A DNA stretch of 64,000 nt from Euleptes europaea (GCF_029931775.1 NC_079318.1:73753614-73817613), one strand, 5' to 3'; positions 30,922 to 41,100 are shown, counted from the first letter of the stretch. Numbers and translations: made by a program. The notes: generated by a model not told the origin, from the letters alone.

Positions 30922-33117
30922 TCATAGAAAACAGGACAAATCAAATTCATTGTTTAACCCGTTGGGGGCTAAGGTGTTAAATAAATGTATAAAGCGCATT
31001 TCATTCTGAAGAAGCACTTTCTGTGCATCCCTATGGTCATGTGGATGGTCATGATAAACCCACAACACAAAGAATCTCATGTCGGTTTCAGAATGTTTAT
31101 ATTTCACAAAATGGCTCGTTAGTGGAGCCTCAAAATTTAAGGAGCGCAATCTCGATCTGTGTTCTCCTATGCGCAACCGAACTGGGCGCATAGTGCTGCC
31201 AATATATAATTTAGAACATTTACATGTGACCGCGTAAATTACGCGGCTAGTGGCACAGTTAGAGAAGTGTCTTAATTGAAATCTGAAGTCTGAGGTTGTT
31301 GAGCGAAATTCCTTAACAGGAAGACTCAGCGGGCACACGGAGCATTTCCCGCATTTAAAATGGCCGACGGCCGAGACGTGTGACACAGGTTTTTTAAGAA
31401 AATCAGAATGTACTAGACGGTCCCTAAGAGCTTGGGTCTTACGCATTCCAAAAATCGGAGGAACATTACATCCAGGAATATCTCTAATAATGTGCCAATG
31501 TCTCCTAATAGCTTGTTTAATTGCAAAAGAGTGTTTACTATAAGTTAAAGAGCAATAGACATTCTGCTTCGGAGTTGGTGCTTTTTTGGAGAACAAAGAT
31601 TGACGTTCTCTTTCATTGGCTCTATTCCATGCTTGAGAGACAACCTGAGATGGATAACCCCTATTTGTTAAAGCAACAGTCATATTCTCAGAGGCTTTTT
31701 CAAAGTCAACAGCACAGGTTGCATTTCTTTTTAATCTCAGAAAATTACTAAAGGGAAGATTATTTTTTAAGTGGATCGGATGATTGGAAGCGTAATGTAA
31801 CCCAGAATCCTTGGACATACTTTTTTTATAGGGTCTTACAGCTAGCTTCCTATCGGGTCTAACAAAAACTTCTAGATCTAAAAAAGGTATACTTACAGGG
31901 TCACATTGACCAGTAAACGTCAGGTGTTCATTGATGGTATTTAACCATGTAGCAAATTTATCAAATGTTTCAGAGCAATCAAAAAGAAAAAATAAATCAT
32001 CCACATACCGTTTGTAAATAAATAAATGTGATGCAAAAGGATTATTATTAATAATGTGAGCCAATTCAAAATCGATCATGAAAAGATTCGCGATTGCAGG
32101 GGCACACGCAGCGCCCATTGCTACACCTTTTTTCTGCAGAAAAAACTGGGAGCCGAATCTAAAAAAATTATTATCAAACATGAGATCAACCAACTGTAAC
32201 AAAAAATGTGTAGGGGGGGAAGGATCAGATCTAGAGTCTAATCTGTCTGCAATGATATTCCTAGCATCGTCCAGGGGCACGTTAGTGTATAACGCGCTAA
32301 CGTCAAGTGTAGCCATAACTCCTCCAACAGGCAAAAAGTAATCCTCAACATGTTGTATAAAGTCTCTAGAGTCTAAGACATAGGAAGGGGTCAGAGTAAC
32401 AAATGGTTGTAAATAATAATCAAGAAATTTGGATATAGGCTCAAGCAAGGATCCGCATGATGACACGATAGGTCTCCCTAAGACCGGCCGGGTGTCTTTG
32501 TGAATTTTAGGGAGGGTGTAAAAAGTCGGAACCTTGGGAAACGCAACAGTGAGGAAATCTGCTACTTGCTGGTTTATATAGCCGAGATTCAAACCTTCAG
32601 TAATCACTACCTGAATCAATTTGGATAATTTATTGGTAATATTGCCTGAGATTTTAGTATAAAAATTATGGTCATTTAATTGTCTCATGATTTCTGTTTG
32701 ATATGCGTCTGTATCTTGGAGAACAACAGCCCCTCCCTTATCCGCAGAGCGGATTACAATGGAATCATCTTCAGCCAAATTGGCAAGAATATCAGTTTGC
32801 TCACGAGTAAGATTGGAGGGAGATTGCCATTTATGATTTTCAATTTTTTCTATATCGCGCATTACCAGATGTTGAAAGGTACTAATCAACGGGTTAGCTC
32901 TAACCCGTTGATTAGTACCTTTCAACATCTGGTAATGCGCGATATAGAAAAAATTGAAAATCATAAATGGCAATCTCCCTCCAATCTTACTCGTGAGCAA
33001 ACTGATATTCTTGCCAATTTGGCTGAAGATGATTCCATTGTAATCCGCTCTGCGGATAAGGGAGGGGCTGTTGTTCTCCAAGATACAGACGCATATCAAA
33101 CAGAAATCATGAGACAA
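30922..33117 (-). CDS. Penelope-like reverse transcriptase/GIY-YIG ORF, left arm
   Basis: A 731-codon open frame, identical to its twin on the plus strand except at the centre junction (RVRANP against RVSSNP, residues 71-76). Everything before about residue 73 is read from the antisense of the other arm, so the listed start is a by-product of the palindrome and not a native N-terminus. Domains: see the plus-strand twin at 32680-34875. The frame is open throughout. Confidence 0.85.
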   Translation of the reverse strand: MSHDFCLICVCILENNSPSLIRRADYNGIIFSQIGKNISLLTSKIGGRLPFMIFNFFYIAHYQMLKGTNQRVRANPLISTFQHLVMRDIEKIENHKWQSPSNLTREQTDILANLAEDDSIVIRSADKGGAVVLQDTDAYQTEIMRQLNDHNFYTKISGNITNKLSKLIQVVITEGLNLGYINQQVADFLTVAFPKVPTFYTLPKIHKDTRPVLGRPIVSSCGSLLEPISKFLDYYLQPFVTLTPSYVLDSRDFIQHVEDYFLPVGGVMATLDVSALYTNVPLDDARNIIADRLDSRSDPSPPTHFLLQLVDLMFDNNFFRFGSQFFLQKKGVAMGAACAPAIANLFMIDFELAHIINNNPFASHLFIYKRYVDDLFFLFDCSETFDKFATWLNTINEHLTFTGQCDPVSIPFLDLEVFVRPDRKLAVRPYKKSMSKDSGLHYASNHPIHLKNNLPFSNFLRLKRNATCAVDFEKASENMTVALTNRGYPSQVVSQAWNRANERERQSLFSKKAPTPKQNVYCSLTYSKHSFAIKQAIRRHWHIIRDIPGCNVPPIFGMRKTQALRDRLVHSDFLKKPVSHVSAVGHFKCGKCSVCPLSLPVKEFRSTTSDFRFQLRHFSNCATSRVIYAVTCKCSKLYIGSTMRPVRLRIGEHRSRLRSLNFEAPLTSHFVKYKHSETDMRFFVLWVYHDHPHDHRDAQKVLLQNEMRFIHLFNTLAPNGLNNEFDLSCFL

Positions 33118-34875
33118 TTAAATGACCATAATTTTTATACTAAAATCTCAGGCAATATTACCAATAAATTATCCAAATTGATTCAGGTAGTGATTACTGA
33201 AGGTTTGAATCTCGGCTATATAAACCAGCAAGTAGCAGATTTCCTCACTGTTGCGTTTCCCAAGGTTCCGACTTTTTACACCCTCCCTAAAATTCACAAA
33301 GACACCCGGCCGGTCTTAGGGAGACCTATCGTGTCATCATGCGGATCCTTGCTTGAGCCTATATCCAAATTTCTTGATTATTATTTACAACCATTTGTTA
33401 CTCTGACCCCTTCCTATGTCTTAGACTCTAGAGACTTTATACAACATGTTGAGGATTACTTTTTGCCTGTTGGAGGAGTTATGGCTACACTTGACGTTAG
33501 CGCGTTATACACTAACGTGCCCCTGGACGATGCTAGGAATATCATTGCAGACAGATTAGACTCTAGATCTGATCCTTCCCCCCCTACACATTTTTTGTTA
33601 CAGTTGGTTGATCTCATGTTTGATAATAATTTTTTTAGATTCGGCTCCCAGTTTTTTCTGCAGAAAAAAGGTGTAGCAATGGGCGCTGCGTGTGCCCCTG
33701 CAATCGCGAATCTTTTCATGATCGATTTTGAATTGGCTCACATTATTAATAATAATCCTTTTGCATCACATTTATTTATTTACAAACGGTATGTGGATGA
33801 TTTATTTTTTCTTTTTGATTGCTCTGAAACATTTGATAAATTTGCTACATGGTTAAATACCATCAATGAACACCTGACGTTTACTGGTCAATGTGACCCT
33901 GTAAGTATACCTTTTTTAGATCTAGAAGTTTTTGTTAGACCCGATAGGAAGCTAGCTGTAAGACCCTATAAAAAAAGTATGTCCAAGGATTCTGGGTTAC
34001 ATTACGCTTCCAATCATCCGATCCACTTAAAAAATAATCTTCCCTTTAGTAATTTTCTGAGATTAAAAAGAAATGCAACCTGTGCTGTTGACTTTGAAAA
34101 AGCCTCTGAGAATATGACTGTTGCTTTAACAAATAGGGGTTATCCATCTCAGGTTGTCTCTCAAGCATGGAATAGAGCCAATGAAAGAGAACGTCAATCT
34201 TTGTTCTCCAAAAAAGCACCAACTCCGAAGCAGAATGTCTATTGCTCTTTAACTTATAGTAAACACTCTTTTGCAATTAAACAAGCTATTAGGAGACATT
34301 GGCACATTATTAGAGATATTCCTGGATGTAATGTTCCTCCGATTTTTGGAATGCGTAAGACCCAAGCTCTTAGGGACCGTCTAGTACATTCTGATTTTCT
34401 TAAAAAACCTGTGTCACACGTCTCGGCCGTCGGCCATTTTAAATGCGGGAAATGCTCCGTGTGCCCGCTGAGTCTTCCTGTTAAGGAATTTCGCTCAACA
34501 ACCTCAGACTTCAGATTTCAATTAAGACACTTCTCTAACTGTGCCACTAGCCGCGTAATTTACGCGGTCACATGTAAATGTTCTAAATTATATATTGGCA
34601 GCACTATGCGCCCAGTTCGGTTGCGCATAGGAGAACACAGATCGAGATTGCGCTCCTTAAATTTTGAGGCTCCACTAACGAGCCATTTTGTGAAATATAA
34701 ACATTCTGAAACCGACATGAGATTCTTTGTGTTGTGGGTTTATCATGACCATCCACATGACCATAGGGATGCACAGAAAGTGCTTCTTCAGAATGAAATG
34801 CGCTTTATACATTTATTTAACACCTTAGCCCCCAACGGGTTAAACAATGAATTTGATTTGTCCTGTTTTCTATGA
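32680..34875 (+). CDS. Penelope-like reverse transcriptase/GIY-YIG ORF, right arm
   Basis: The product would copy element RNA into DNA (reverse transcriptase) and nick the target (GIY-YIG nuclease). In the 731-residue reading, motifs appear in order: VIRSADKGGAVV (121-132), TLPKIHKDTRPVLGRPIVSS (201-220), catalytic motif A LDVSALYTNVP (271-281, Asp272), motif B GVAMGAACAPAIANLF (331-346), motif C YVDD (371-374), IPFLDLEVF (410-418), a Cys cluster CGKCSVC (589-595), then GIY-YIG elements VIYAVTC (626-632), KLYIGST (636-642) and RIGEHR (649-654). DKGG, TLPKIHK, YVDD and C-terminal GIY-YIG together are diagnostic of Penelope-like elements. Residues 1-72 derive from the opposite arm. The native N-terminus is missing. 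Confidence 0.9.
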   Translation: MSHDFCLICVCILENNSPSLIRRADYNGIIFSQIGKNISLLTSKIGGRLPFMIFNFFYIAHYQMLKGTNQRVSSNPLISTFQHLVMRDIEKIENHKWQSPSNLTREQTDILANLAEDDSIVIRSADKGGAVVLQDTDAYQTEIMRQLNDHNFYTKISGNITNKLSKLIQVVITEGLNLGYINQQVADFLTVAFPKVPTFYTLPKIHKDTRPVLGRPIVSSCGSLLEPISKFLDYYLQPFVTLTPSYVLDSRDFIQHVEDYFLPVGGVMATLDVSALYTNVPLDDARNIIADRLDSRSDPSPPTHFLLQLVDLMFDNNFFRFGSQFFLQKKGVAMGAACAPAIANLFMIDFELAHIINNNPFASHLFIYKRYVDDLFFLFDCSETFDKFATWLNTINEHLTFTGQCDPVSIPFLDLEVFVRPDRKLAVRPYKKSMSKDSGLHYASNHPIHLKNNLPFSNFLRLKRNATCAVDFEKASENMTVALTNRGYPSQVVSQAWNRANERERQSLFSKKAPTPKQNVYCSLTYSKHSFAIKQAIRRHWHIIRDIPGCNVPPIFGMRKTQALRDRLVHSDFLKKPVSHVSAVGHFKCGKCSVCPLSLPVKEFRSTTSDFRFQLRHFSNCATSRVIYAVTCKCSKLYIGSTMRPVRLRIGEHRSRLRSLNFEAPLTSHFVKYKHSETDMRFFVLWVYHDHPHDHRDAQKVLLQNEMRFIHLFNTLAPNGLNNEFDLSCFL

Positions 34876-35257
34876 ATTGAGTGACTTCCCCCCCCTTTTT
34901 TTGACACTGCGCCTTTAAATAATCAGTAAGTATAGCAGCATGTGACCCATTAGCTCTATATCTACCCACATAGTCTACTATAGACCGGAAGGTTTAGCAG
35001 CCCTTTTCTTTGGGAGCATAAAAATTAATTAAAAATTGCAAAAATAGCACATTATAAGAAACTAATACGTTCTATGAAAAAGAAAGAAAATTGAAATTAT
35101 ATGGAATATATTTCTCCCAATGGGTTTGCCTTATATCACACTAAGAGGTAAGCTTTTGCATAATATTATTGTCTATCCTTATAACTATTATTAATTATCA
35201 TTGATTGTTTGTAAAATTATAAAAATGTAAAATATTATAAAAATGATTGTATGAATT

Positions 35258-35325
35258 TTATAGGCTGATGAAGCCGTGCTTTGGTGAAAGCGCTAAGATA
35301 TCCGGAATAGCGTTTCCTCCGTTGT
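35258..35325 (+). ncRNA. Hammerhead-ribozyme-like motif, right arm
   Basis: CTGATGA at 35265-35271, a 14-nt stem-loop region with a short GCC/GGT pairing, GAAA at 35286-35289, then CGCTA (35291-35295) pairing with TAGCG (35308-35312) and a GTTT cleavage-site candidate. Weak outer pairing (AGG with CCT) could form stem I. This is the layout of a minimal type I hammerhead. Confidence 0.5.
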
Positions 35326-35572
35326 CTTTATAATATCCTTGGACCTACACGGACTTTGTATCCACGTTTTGATCAGAAGAGGATTGAATAGGATAAGACA
35401 TTTGGACTTTGGACTTTTTTTCCATTTGTTTCTATCTCTCGTTTATAGCTGTTTATAATGTTTATAGTGTTTAATTTGTAAGTATTGTACACTTGTGGTG
35501 GTTTATATAATAGCACTTAATGAATTATTATTATTTAATTTCATGATTGAGTCGTGCTAGTTCTTTTTTGCT

Positions 35573-36016
35573 CAACTTCCAGGTCCTAGCTGGAGATCTA
35601 CCGCTATTACAACTGATCTACAGACGATAGAGATCAGTTCACCTGGAGAAAATGGCCACTTTGGACTCTATAGCATTGAAGTCCCTCCTTTCCTCCAACC
35701 CCGCCCTCCTCAGGCTCTCCCCCAAAACTGTTGGGGTGCAAAGGGACCTGGCAACCCTACCTGGAGAAAATGGCTGCTTTGGAAGGTGGACTCTATGGCA
35801 TTATTCCCCATTGAAGTCCCTCACTTCCCCAAGACCTGCCCTCCTCAGGCTCCACTCCCAAAATCTCCAGGTATTTCCTAACCCAGAGCTGGCAACCCTA
35901 CATAGAGTCCATCTGCCAGAGTTGCCATTCCCTCCCGGGGAACTGATCTTTGTAATCTGGAGATCAGTTGCAATTCAGAGAGAATGCCAGGCCCAACCTG
36001 GAGTTTGGTAACCCTA
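35573..36016. mobile_element. Cluster of hAT miniature element copies, right of the Penelope insert
   Basis: It begins with the second target-duplication copy and the rest of the interrupted element, ending CTGGCAACCCTA near 35760. A truncated copy ends at GCTGGCAACCCTA near 35902, and a further diverged copy ends TTTGGTAACCCTA near 36015. Confidence 0.8.
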
Positions 36017-36474
36017 ATCAGCAGACAATCAGTGCTAAAATTCCCTATGGAAGGATCCTTGAAGGACATGTCTAATCCCATTGAATTGTTCATTGCATGT
36101 CTTATTTATTAACAAAATGTAGACCCTGCTTTACGTATGCTGTCTGAATCCACTGTTTTTCTGTTTTGTAATCTGCCTTGGGTTTCTCAGTGAGAATGGC
36201 TGGCTATAAATGAAGTAACTAAAAAATATCTACATTACAAACATATCCATTTAACTCCCATGGCTTCCTCCAAAGAATCCGGGAAACGGTTTAGTGAGGG
36301 TGTTGAGAATTCTGTTATAGCAACTTAGCCCCCCCCCCCCTTTACTCCTCACAGAGTTCTTTGGAGAATGGCTAGGTTTACAAAGTACTATTTTTATTTA
36401 TTACATTTCTAGCTACCTTCACATACATTAAAAGTATTACACTTTTATTCCACTCTTCCTCCAAGAAACTCGGG

Positions 36475-36667
36475 CAGCTTATATGGTCCTTCCCATCTTA
36501 CCCCCCAGAACAACCTTGCTGATTGTTGAGAGGTTTTGGTCCAGGTCTCCCAAGGAGGTTAATTTCAGAGTGAAGATTTGAAGCAAGCTCTTCCTGGTTG
36601 TAGTCTGATGCAATGCAATGCTGTCTCCTGCTTTATCCTGACAACAACCCTAAGAGGTAGGTTTGGT

Positions 36668-36714
<47 letters not shown>

Positions 36715-36810
36715 GTCCAGGGACACTCAATGAGCATCACTGCTGGCTAGAGATTTGAAACCTGATCTCCTCAGTGCTCAAAGCCAACACACTAACCCCT
36801 ACCTTATACT
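36475..36810 (-). repeat. Decayed tRNA SINE with (GT)n(GA)n microsatellite
   Basis: Minus-strand SINE remnants (CTTTATCCTGACAACAACCC; GAGATTTGAAACCTGATCTC as decayed B-box region) flank a (GT)14-like then (GA)10-like run at 36669-36711. Confidence 0.6.
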
Positions 36811-36829
36811 GTCTCTGAACAGGACCCAA

Positions 36830-37480
36830 CATTGCAAGAACTCAAGTCTCTTTATAATGCAATTATGACTGTTGTTTGGAATGTTTTGAGAAATACATTT
36901 AAATGTGTCATTACTTTTATGAAATGTTCTGCGGCATTTAACTTCTTTATTAAGTGCCACGCCTGGGAACTGCTGATGGAGCCCGCCTAATAAAAGTTGA
37001 ATTGCATTAATCAAACCTGCCTGTTAAGTCCCATTGATGGCTTATTGACTGAGACAGGTGCGTACGGAGGAATGGAGCATTGTGCAACAAACACTTTGGT
37101 CTTTCCAACCCTACCTGAGATGCAAAAAAAAAGAGGCCTTGCTAAAAGCACAGGTGTCTAGATTGCCCAGGAGACAGAAGGTGTCCTGTCAGTAACTCCA
37201 TTATCACACAGAAACCATCTTGCCACCTGGTGATTACATAAACTCTCATCAAAGCAAGGCAAGGAAGCTAATCGCAAGCCGCCCCCAGGTTGTGTTCTTG
37301 TGGCTTTCCACATGCTCCAAACCTCTAGCTATTTTAGATCATGCCTCATATATTGTACAGCTCCTGTGGCAAGCCAGAAGCTCAGGCAGAAAAAGAGGCA
37401 TTAACATTGGGTGTTTAATCTCATGCAATCGCTGCGCTCTTATTTAGCACACAGCTCACTGTTCGCTTCCCCTGGAGAAG
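36830..37480. promoter_or_regulatory. Candidate regulatory island, non-repetitive
   Basis: About 650 bp with no recognised repeat between SINE remnants, lying between SOX7 and C8orf74. It has clustered TAAT/ATTA homeodomain-like words and SOX-like words around 36985-37050 (GCATTAATCAAACC, CCCATTGATGG). No coding signal is seen. Function is inference only. Confidence 0.25.
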
Positions 37481-37542
37481 TAAGGCTGCAGTCCTAAGCA
37501 TGCATGCCTGGCAGTGATTCACTCTTGTGCTAAACAAGCAGA

Positions 37543-37720
37543 GCAGCCAGTGTGGTGGCTGGAGTCTATAATTGCATTCAAATCAGTTGCGAAGCTGACC
37601 AGGTGACCTCCAGCCAGGTGACCTCCAACCTCAGACTCACCTGCCTCACAAGGTTGTTGTGATGATCAAATGGGGGAAGGGAACAACCATATATGCCATC
37701 CTGAATACTTGAACGTGCAG
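37543..37720 (+). repeat. tRNA-derived SINE, disrupted
   Basis: GCAGCCAGTGTGGTGGCTGG head, a short internal duplication (CCAGGTGACCTCCA-like occurs twice) and body CACCTGCCTCACAAGGTTGT. The tail is lost. Confidence 0.6.
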
Positions 37721-37925
37721 CCCACCCACATCCCCAATGGGGCAAATAATGCCTCCCCAGCACCGTTTTGGTTCAGGAAAATGGTAAGAGCCACAGTCCT
37801 GATCCTGGCATTTTTAAATAGTGTTCCTGCCTGGAATTCACAGGTGCAATATGGCTGCGAGACCCTGTGGCAGATTCATGTATGTTGTAATGTGTAGTTT
37901 GGCCCTGGAAGCAACTGGCCCAAGA

Positions 37926-38199
37926 TAGGGTTGCCAGGTCCCTCTTTGCCACTGGCGGGAGATTTTGGGGACTTCAAGGCCATAAAGTAGGGTTGCCAAC
38001 CTCCCACTTCCCAAATCCCACCCTCCACAGGCTCCGCCCCAAAAATCTCCAGGTATTTCCCAACCTGGAGCTGGCAACCCTACCACAGAGTCCAATTGCC
38101 AAAGTGGCCGTTTTCTCCAGGGGAACTGATCTCTATCGGCTGGAGATCAGTTGTAATAGCAGGAGATCTCCAGCTAGTACCTGGCGGTTGGCAATCGTA
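37926..38199. mobile_element. hAT miniature element with a second copy nested inside
   Basis: The outer copy is bracketed by a perfect GCCCAAGA duplication (37918-37925, 38200-38207). Inside it, at 37988-38082, sits a shorter copy of the same family with its own TAGGGTTGCCA and GGCAACCCTA ends, flanked by CCATAAAG and CCACAGAG (6 of 8). A minus-strand tRNA SINE piece follows to about 38290. Confidence 0.85.
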
Positions 38200-38387
38200 G
38201 CCCAAGATCACCCAGCAAGCTTTCATGGCAGAGTAGGGATTCAAACCCGGGTCTCCCAGTTAGTCCAGCGCTAACTACTATACTACACTGGGTCTCATCA
38301 GCCAGTGGGAGGGAGTAGAATAGGTATTATACAATGCAGAATCCAATCATGGATCCTCAATTTCACACCTAGTTTGGCTCTAATGCT

Positions 38388-38621
38388 AATATGTGGATCT
38401 CCAGGTTTTGACTCTGATGAATTATAAGGGCGCTTTCACACATACTGAATAAGGCATTCAATCCACTTTCAATGCACTTTAATGATCATTTGTAAGTGGA
38501 TTTTGCCATTTCACACAGTAAAATTCAACTGCAAAGTGGATTGAAAGTGCATTATTTGGCATGTGTGAAAGCGCCCTTCGTTTAATTATTCAGAGCCAAA
38601 ACCTGGAAACCCACATATTGT
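38388..38621. mobile_element. Palindromic element nested in the loop of another inverted repeat
   Basis: The inner element 38426-38578 (AAGGGCGCTTTCACACAT to ATGTGTGAAAGCGCCCTT) belongs to the family at 11460. Outside it, AATATGTGGATCTCCAGG... and its diverged complement ending CCACATATT form a second pair of arms. Either one element sits in another's centre or the family has a longer form. Confidence 0.7.
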
Positions 38622-38857
38622 TATTTTAAATTTTATCAGCCACTTTATTTACTGGTTTGTCGCCCACAGTGGTTTTCAATTTAAAAAAATTACAATAAAA
38701 CAATTACAACAGCTATAAAAAGAGCCATAAAAAGATTACAGCAGCACTAAATCAGACCACAGTAAAACCTCAGCTGTCTTTTCATACAAAAGATCCACTG
38801 ATGCACCATGAGTTTCTTCCATTCTTTGCCATGGCACTCTACAGCATCAAATACAGC

Positions 38858-39045
38858 CAGCCAGTGTGGCGTAGTGGTCAGAGTGCTGGATTGGATTTCC
38901 ACTCTGCCATGAGGTCACTTGTGTGACCTTGGGCCAGTCCCTCTCAGCCGAACCTACCTCAAAGGGTTGTTGTGAGGAGGGAGATTGATGTAAGCTGCCC
39001 TGAGCTCCTTGGAGAAAGGGTGGGATAAAAAGGTAGTAAATAAAG
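38858..39045 (+). repeat. tRNA-derived SINE
   Basis: CAGCCAGTGTGGCGTAGTGG head, GACCTTGGGCCAGTCCCTC, GGGTTGTTGTGAGGAGGGAG, and tail GGGTGGGATAAAAAGGTAGT. The B box has been shortened by a small deletion. Confidence 0.8.
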
Positions 39046-39250
39046 GCAAAACAAAAGTACTTTCCTAGTGAAGCATCTAAACCAAATATAATTCCAGATG
39101 GATAGCTATGGCAATCAGAAGCGGGAAAATAATACAGGAGTCCAGTTCTATCTTACAAACGACCAGACGGAACACTGGACTCAGTTTTATTTTCCATATG
39201 AGATGAGGAAACAAGTGAGGGAAAGGACTGGAAATGGTCTGTATCTCACT

Positions 39251-39434
39251 TAGGGTTGCCAACCTCCAGGTGGTGCCTGGAGATCTCCCATAATTACAAT
39301 TGATCTCCAGATGACAGAGATTGGTTCCCTTGGTTTGGAGGGTGGACTCGATGGCATTAAATCCCACTAAGGGCCCTCTCCAGGCTCCACCCCCAAATCT
39401 TCAGGAATTTCCCAACCCAAATTTGGCAACGCTA
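39251..39434. mobile_element. hAT miniature element (TAGGGTTGCCA family)
   Basis: TAGGGTTGCCAACC to TTTGGCAACGCTA. There is one change in the right end and no clear target duplication. Confidence 0.8.
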
Positions 39435-39952
39435 CATTTCAGCAGTTTCCGCTTGGCAGTGTTTTTAAGACTGTGACTTGGCAAAGACTGTCCACTTTCA
39501 GTTCCAGCCAGTTTGCCACAAGAATCTGAAGGCACTATGGAGCGGGGCGAAAATCCCAGTCCAACTCAGTTTTGACCTGTATCACATAGATCTTTTTGTC
39601 AGTTTATATTTTAAGCACAAAAGTGTCCTTTGTTGTCATGCTATAGTTATAGCACAACAGGAAGAATATGAGCAAATGCAGTTATGGGCTTGGTGCATGC
39701 AAAGAAGATGCTCTACAACTCAGCCAAAGCCCCTCCTTGCCAGATAGTTTAGTAATAAATGATAACATCTCACATGGGTAAATCACTAATAACGCTTGTC
39801 TATGCATACTTGAGGCTATGTTGACACACAGGCAGGATTATTTAGAGGATGCTCTTGGTTGTGAGTTTTGGGTTCTTCCAGATGAAGAGGGTTTGACTGT
39901 TGGGGCGTGCAACATTCACAAGCCAGACTCCTCTGTGACTACCAGCCACAGC

Positions 39953-40149
39953 TAGGGTTGCCAACTCTGAGCTGGGAAATTCCTGGAGATTTGGGGGTGG
40001 GTGGAGCCTGGGAAGGATGAGGTTTGGGGAGAGGAGAGACCTCAGCATGGTATAATGCCAGAGTCCACCCTCCAAAGCAGCCACTTTCTCCAGGGGGAAA
40101 TGGAGATCAGTTGTAATACTAGGAGATCTCCAGGAGGTTGGCAACCCAA
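39953..40149. mobile_element. hAT miniature element (TAGGGTTGCCA family)
   Basis: TAGGGTTGCCAACTC to TTGGCAACCCAA, flanked by GCCACAGC and ACCACAGC (7 of 8). A short CR1 3' end (GACCCTGGTTGTCCCTTCCA, ATGATTCTATG) follows at 40208-40246. Confidence 0.8.
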
Positions 40150-40249
40150 ACCACAGCACAAGCAGTGTGGTAGGTGACCATCACAGCAAAATTGTGCGCT
40201 GCTGGATTTGACCCTGGTTGTCCCTTCCAACTCTATGATTCTATGTCTC

Positions 40250-41100
40250 CTTTTCCCGGTCTCTGCTTCTTCTGCTTTCAGTTTAGTGCTGCAAAGATCA
40301 GCCAGGTGAGTGGGGGAAAACTACTGTCTAGACAGCACCTCCAAAGCTATGTTGACTCAAAAGGGAAGGAAGTGACTGACCTCTTTGTATGATTTTCAGT
40401 GGTGGCTCTATTATGAGGTCCTCCAGCAGTGGGTTTGGAGTGCCCTGAAGTGGGAGACCAACACGTCTGACCCACAAGGACATTTTCCTGCATAAGCAGC
40501 ACTGAAATGCACGGGAGCTGTTTCAAGATCATGGAAGAACACTGAAGATGGGGAAAGGGTTACTTAAAAAAAATTAAGGCCACTCAGACTACAGCCCAAT
40601 AGTTTGTTTTGTAAATTACTCTGGTAGTGTAGTGATCATGAGACATCATTACATCACCTTTCCCGGATGGCCCCTGGAACTGAGCCCATGAACGAATGAC
40701 TGTGTTTCCCTGAGCGATCATTTCCTTGAAGTCAAAGAAACAGGTGGCGATCTTCCTTGATTGCCAAACCTGGAATTTATGGAGGTAGAAAACTAACAGC
40801 CAAAAAAGGAAACAGGGATGCTGCTTCACTTTTCTGCAGCCTTCTGATCTGGAGCCCTCGAAAGGCTTGCTTCTAAAACTTCTCCCCTGAGTTTAGACCC
40901 TTGGCTAGCTTACATGAGCCAAGGCCTTGCAAAACAGGCTGAGGAACTGAGCTATCATACAAAGTGCTTTGTTTTGGCCTCTAGGGAACTTTACTATAGA
41001 GATAAGTAAATAGCTACTTCAGGAGGTTCCTGTTTAACCCCTTATCCCAGGGACCCCTCCCTATTAATCACTTGGACTGCTCCCCCCACCCCTGCAGGGC
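40250..41100. other. Intergenic, no recognised feature
   Basis: Non-repetitive as far as I can see, with no exon signals. Confidence 0.4.

Larger units (their letters stand above)
30189..35572. mobile_element. Penelope-like retroelement, head-to-head inverted dimer
   Basis: Two element copies point outward from a 2-nt centre (CT at 32898-32899). Arms 30224-32897 and 32900-35573 are symmetric about that centre with no net indel over 2.67 kb, and I found no mismatch where I compared them. Even the C8/T7 homopolymer pair matches (about 30895-30909 against 34888-34902). The left arm has 35 extra bases at its outer end (30189-30223). CAACTTCCAGGTCCT is duplicated at 30174-30188 and 35573-35587, so the whole unit behaves as one insertion, into a hAT miniature element. 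Each arm encodes a reverse transcriptase and GIY-YIG endonuclease and lacks the usual N-terminal part. The near-perfect identity implies a very recent event. Confidence 0.9.

Noticed and set aside
32078-34276. Short open frames (76 and 87 codons) antisense to the Penelope reverse transcriptase
   Set aside because: They appear identically in both arms as shadows of the conserved reverse transcriptase frame and carry no signature of their own.
30189-35572. LTR retrotransposon or retrovirus as the identity of the palindrome
   Set aside because: There is no gag, protease, integrase or RNase H signature. DKGG, TLPKIHK, YVDD and a C-terminal GIY-YIG nuclease fit a Penelope-like element, and the 15-bp duplication is unlike the 4-6 bp of LTR elements.
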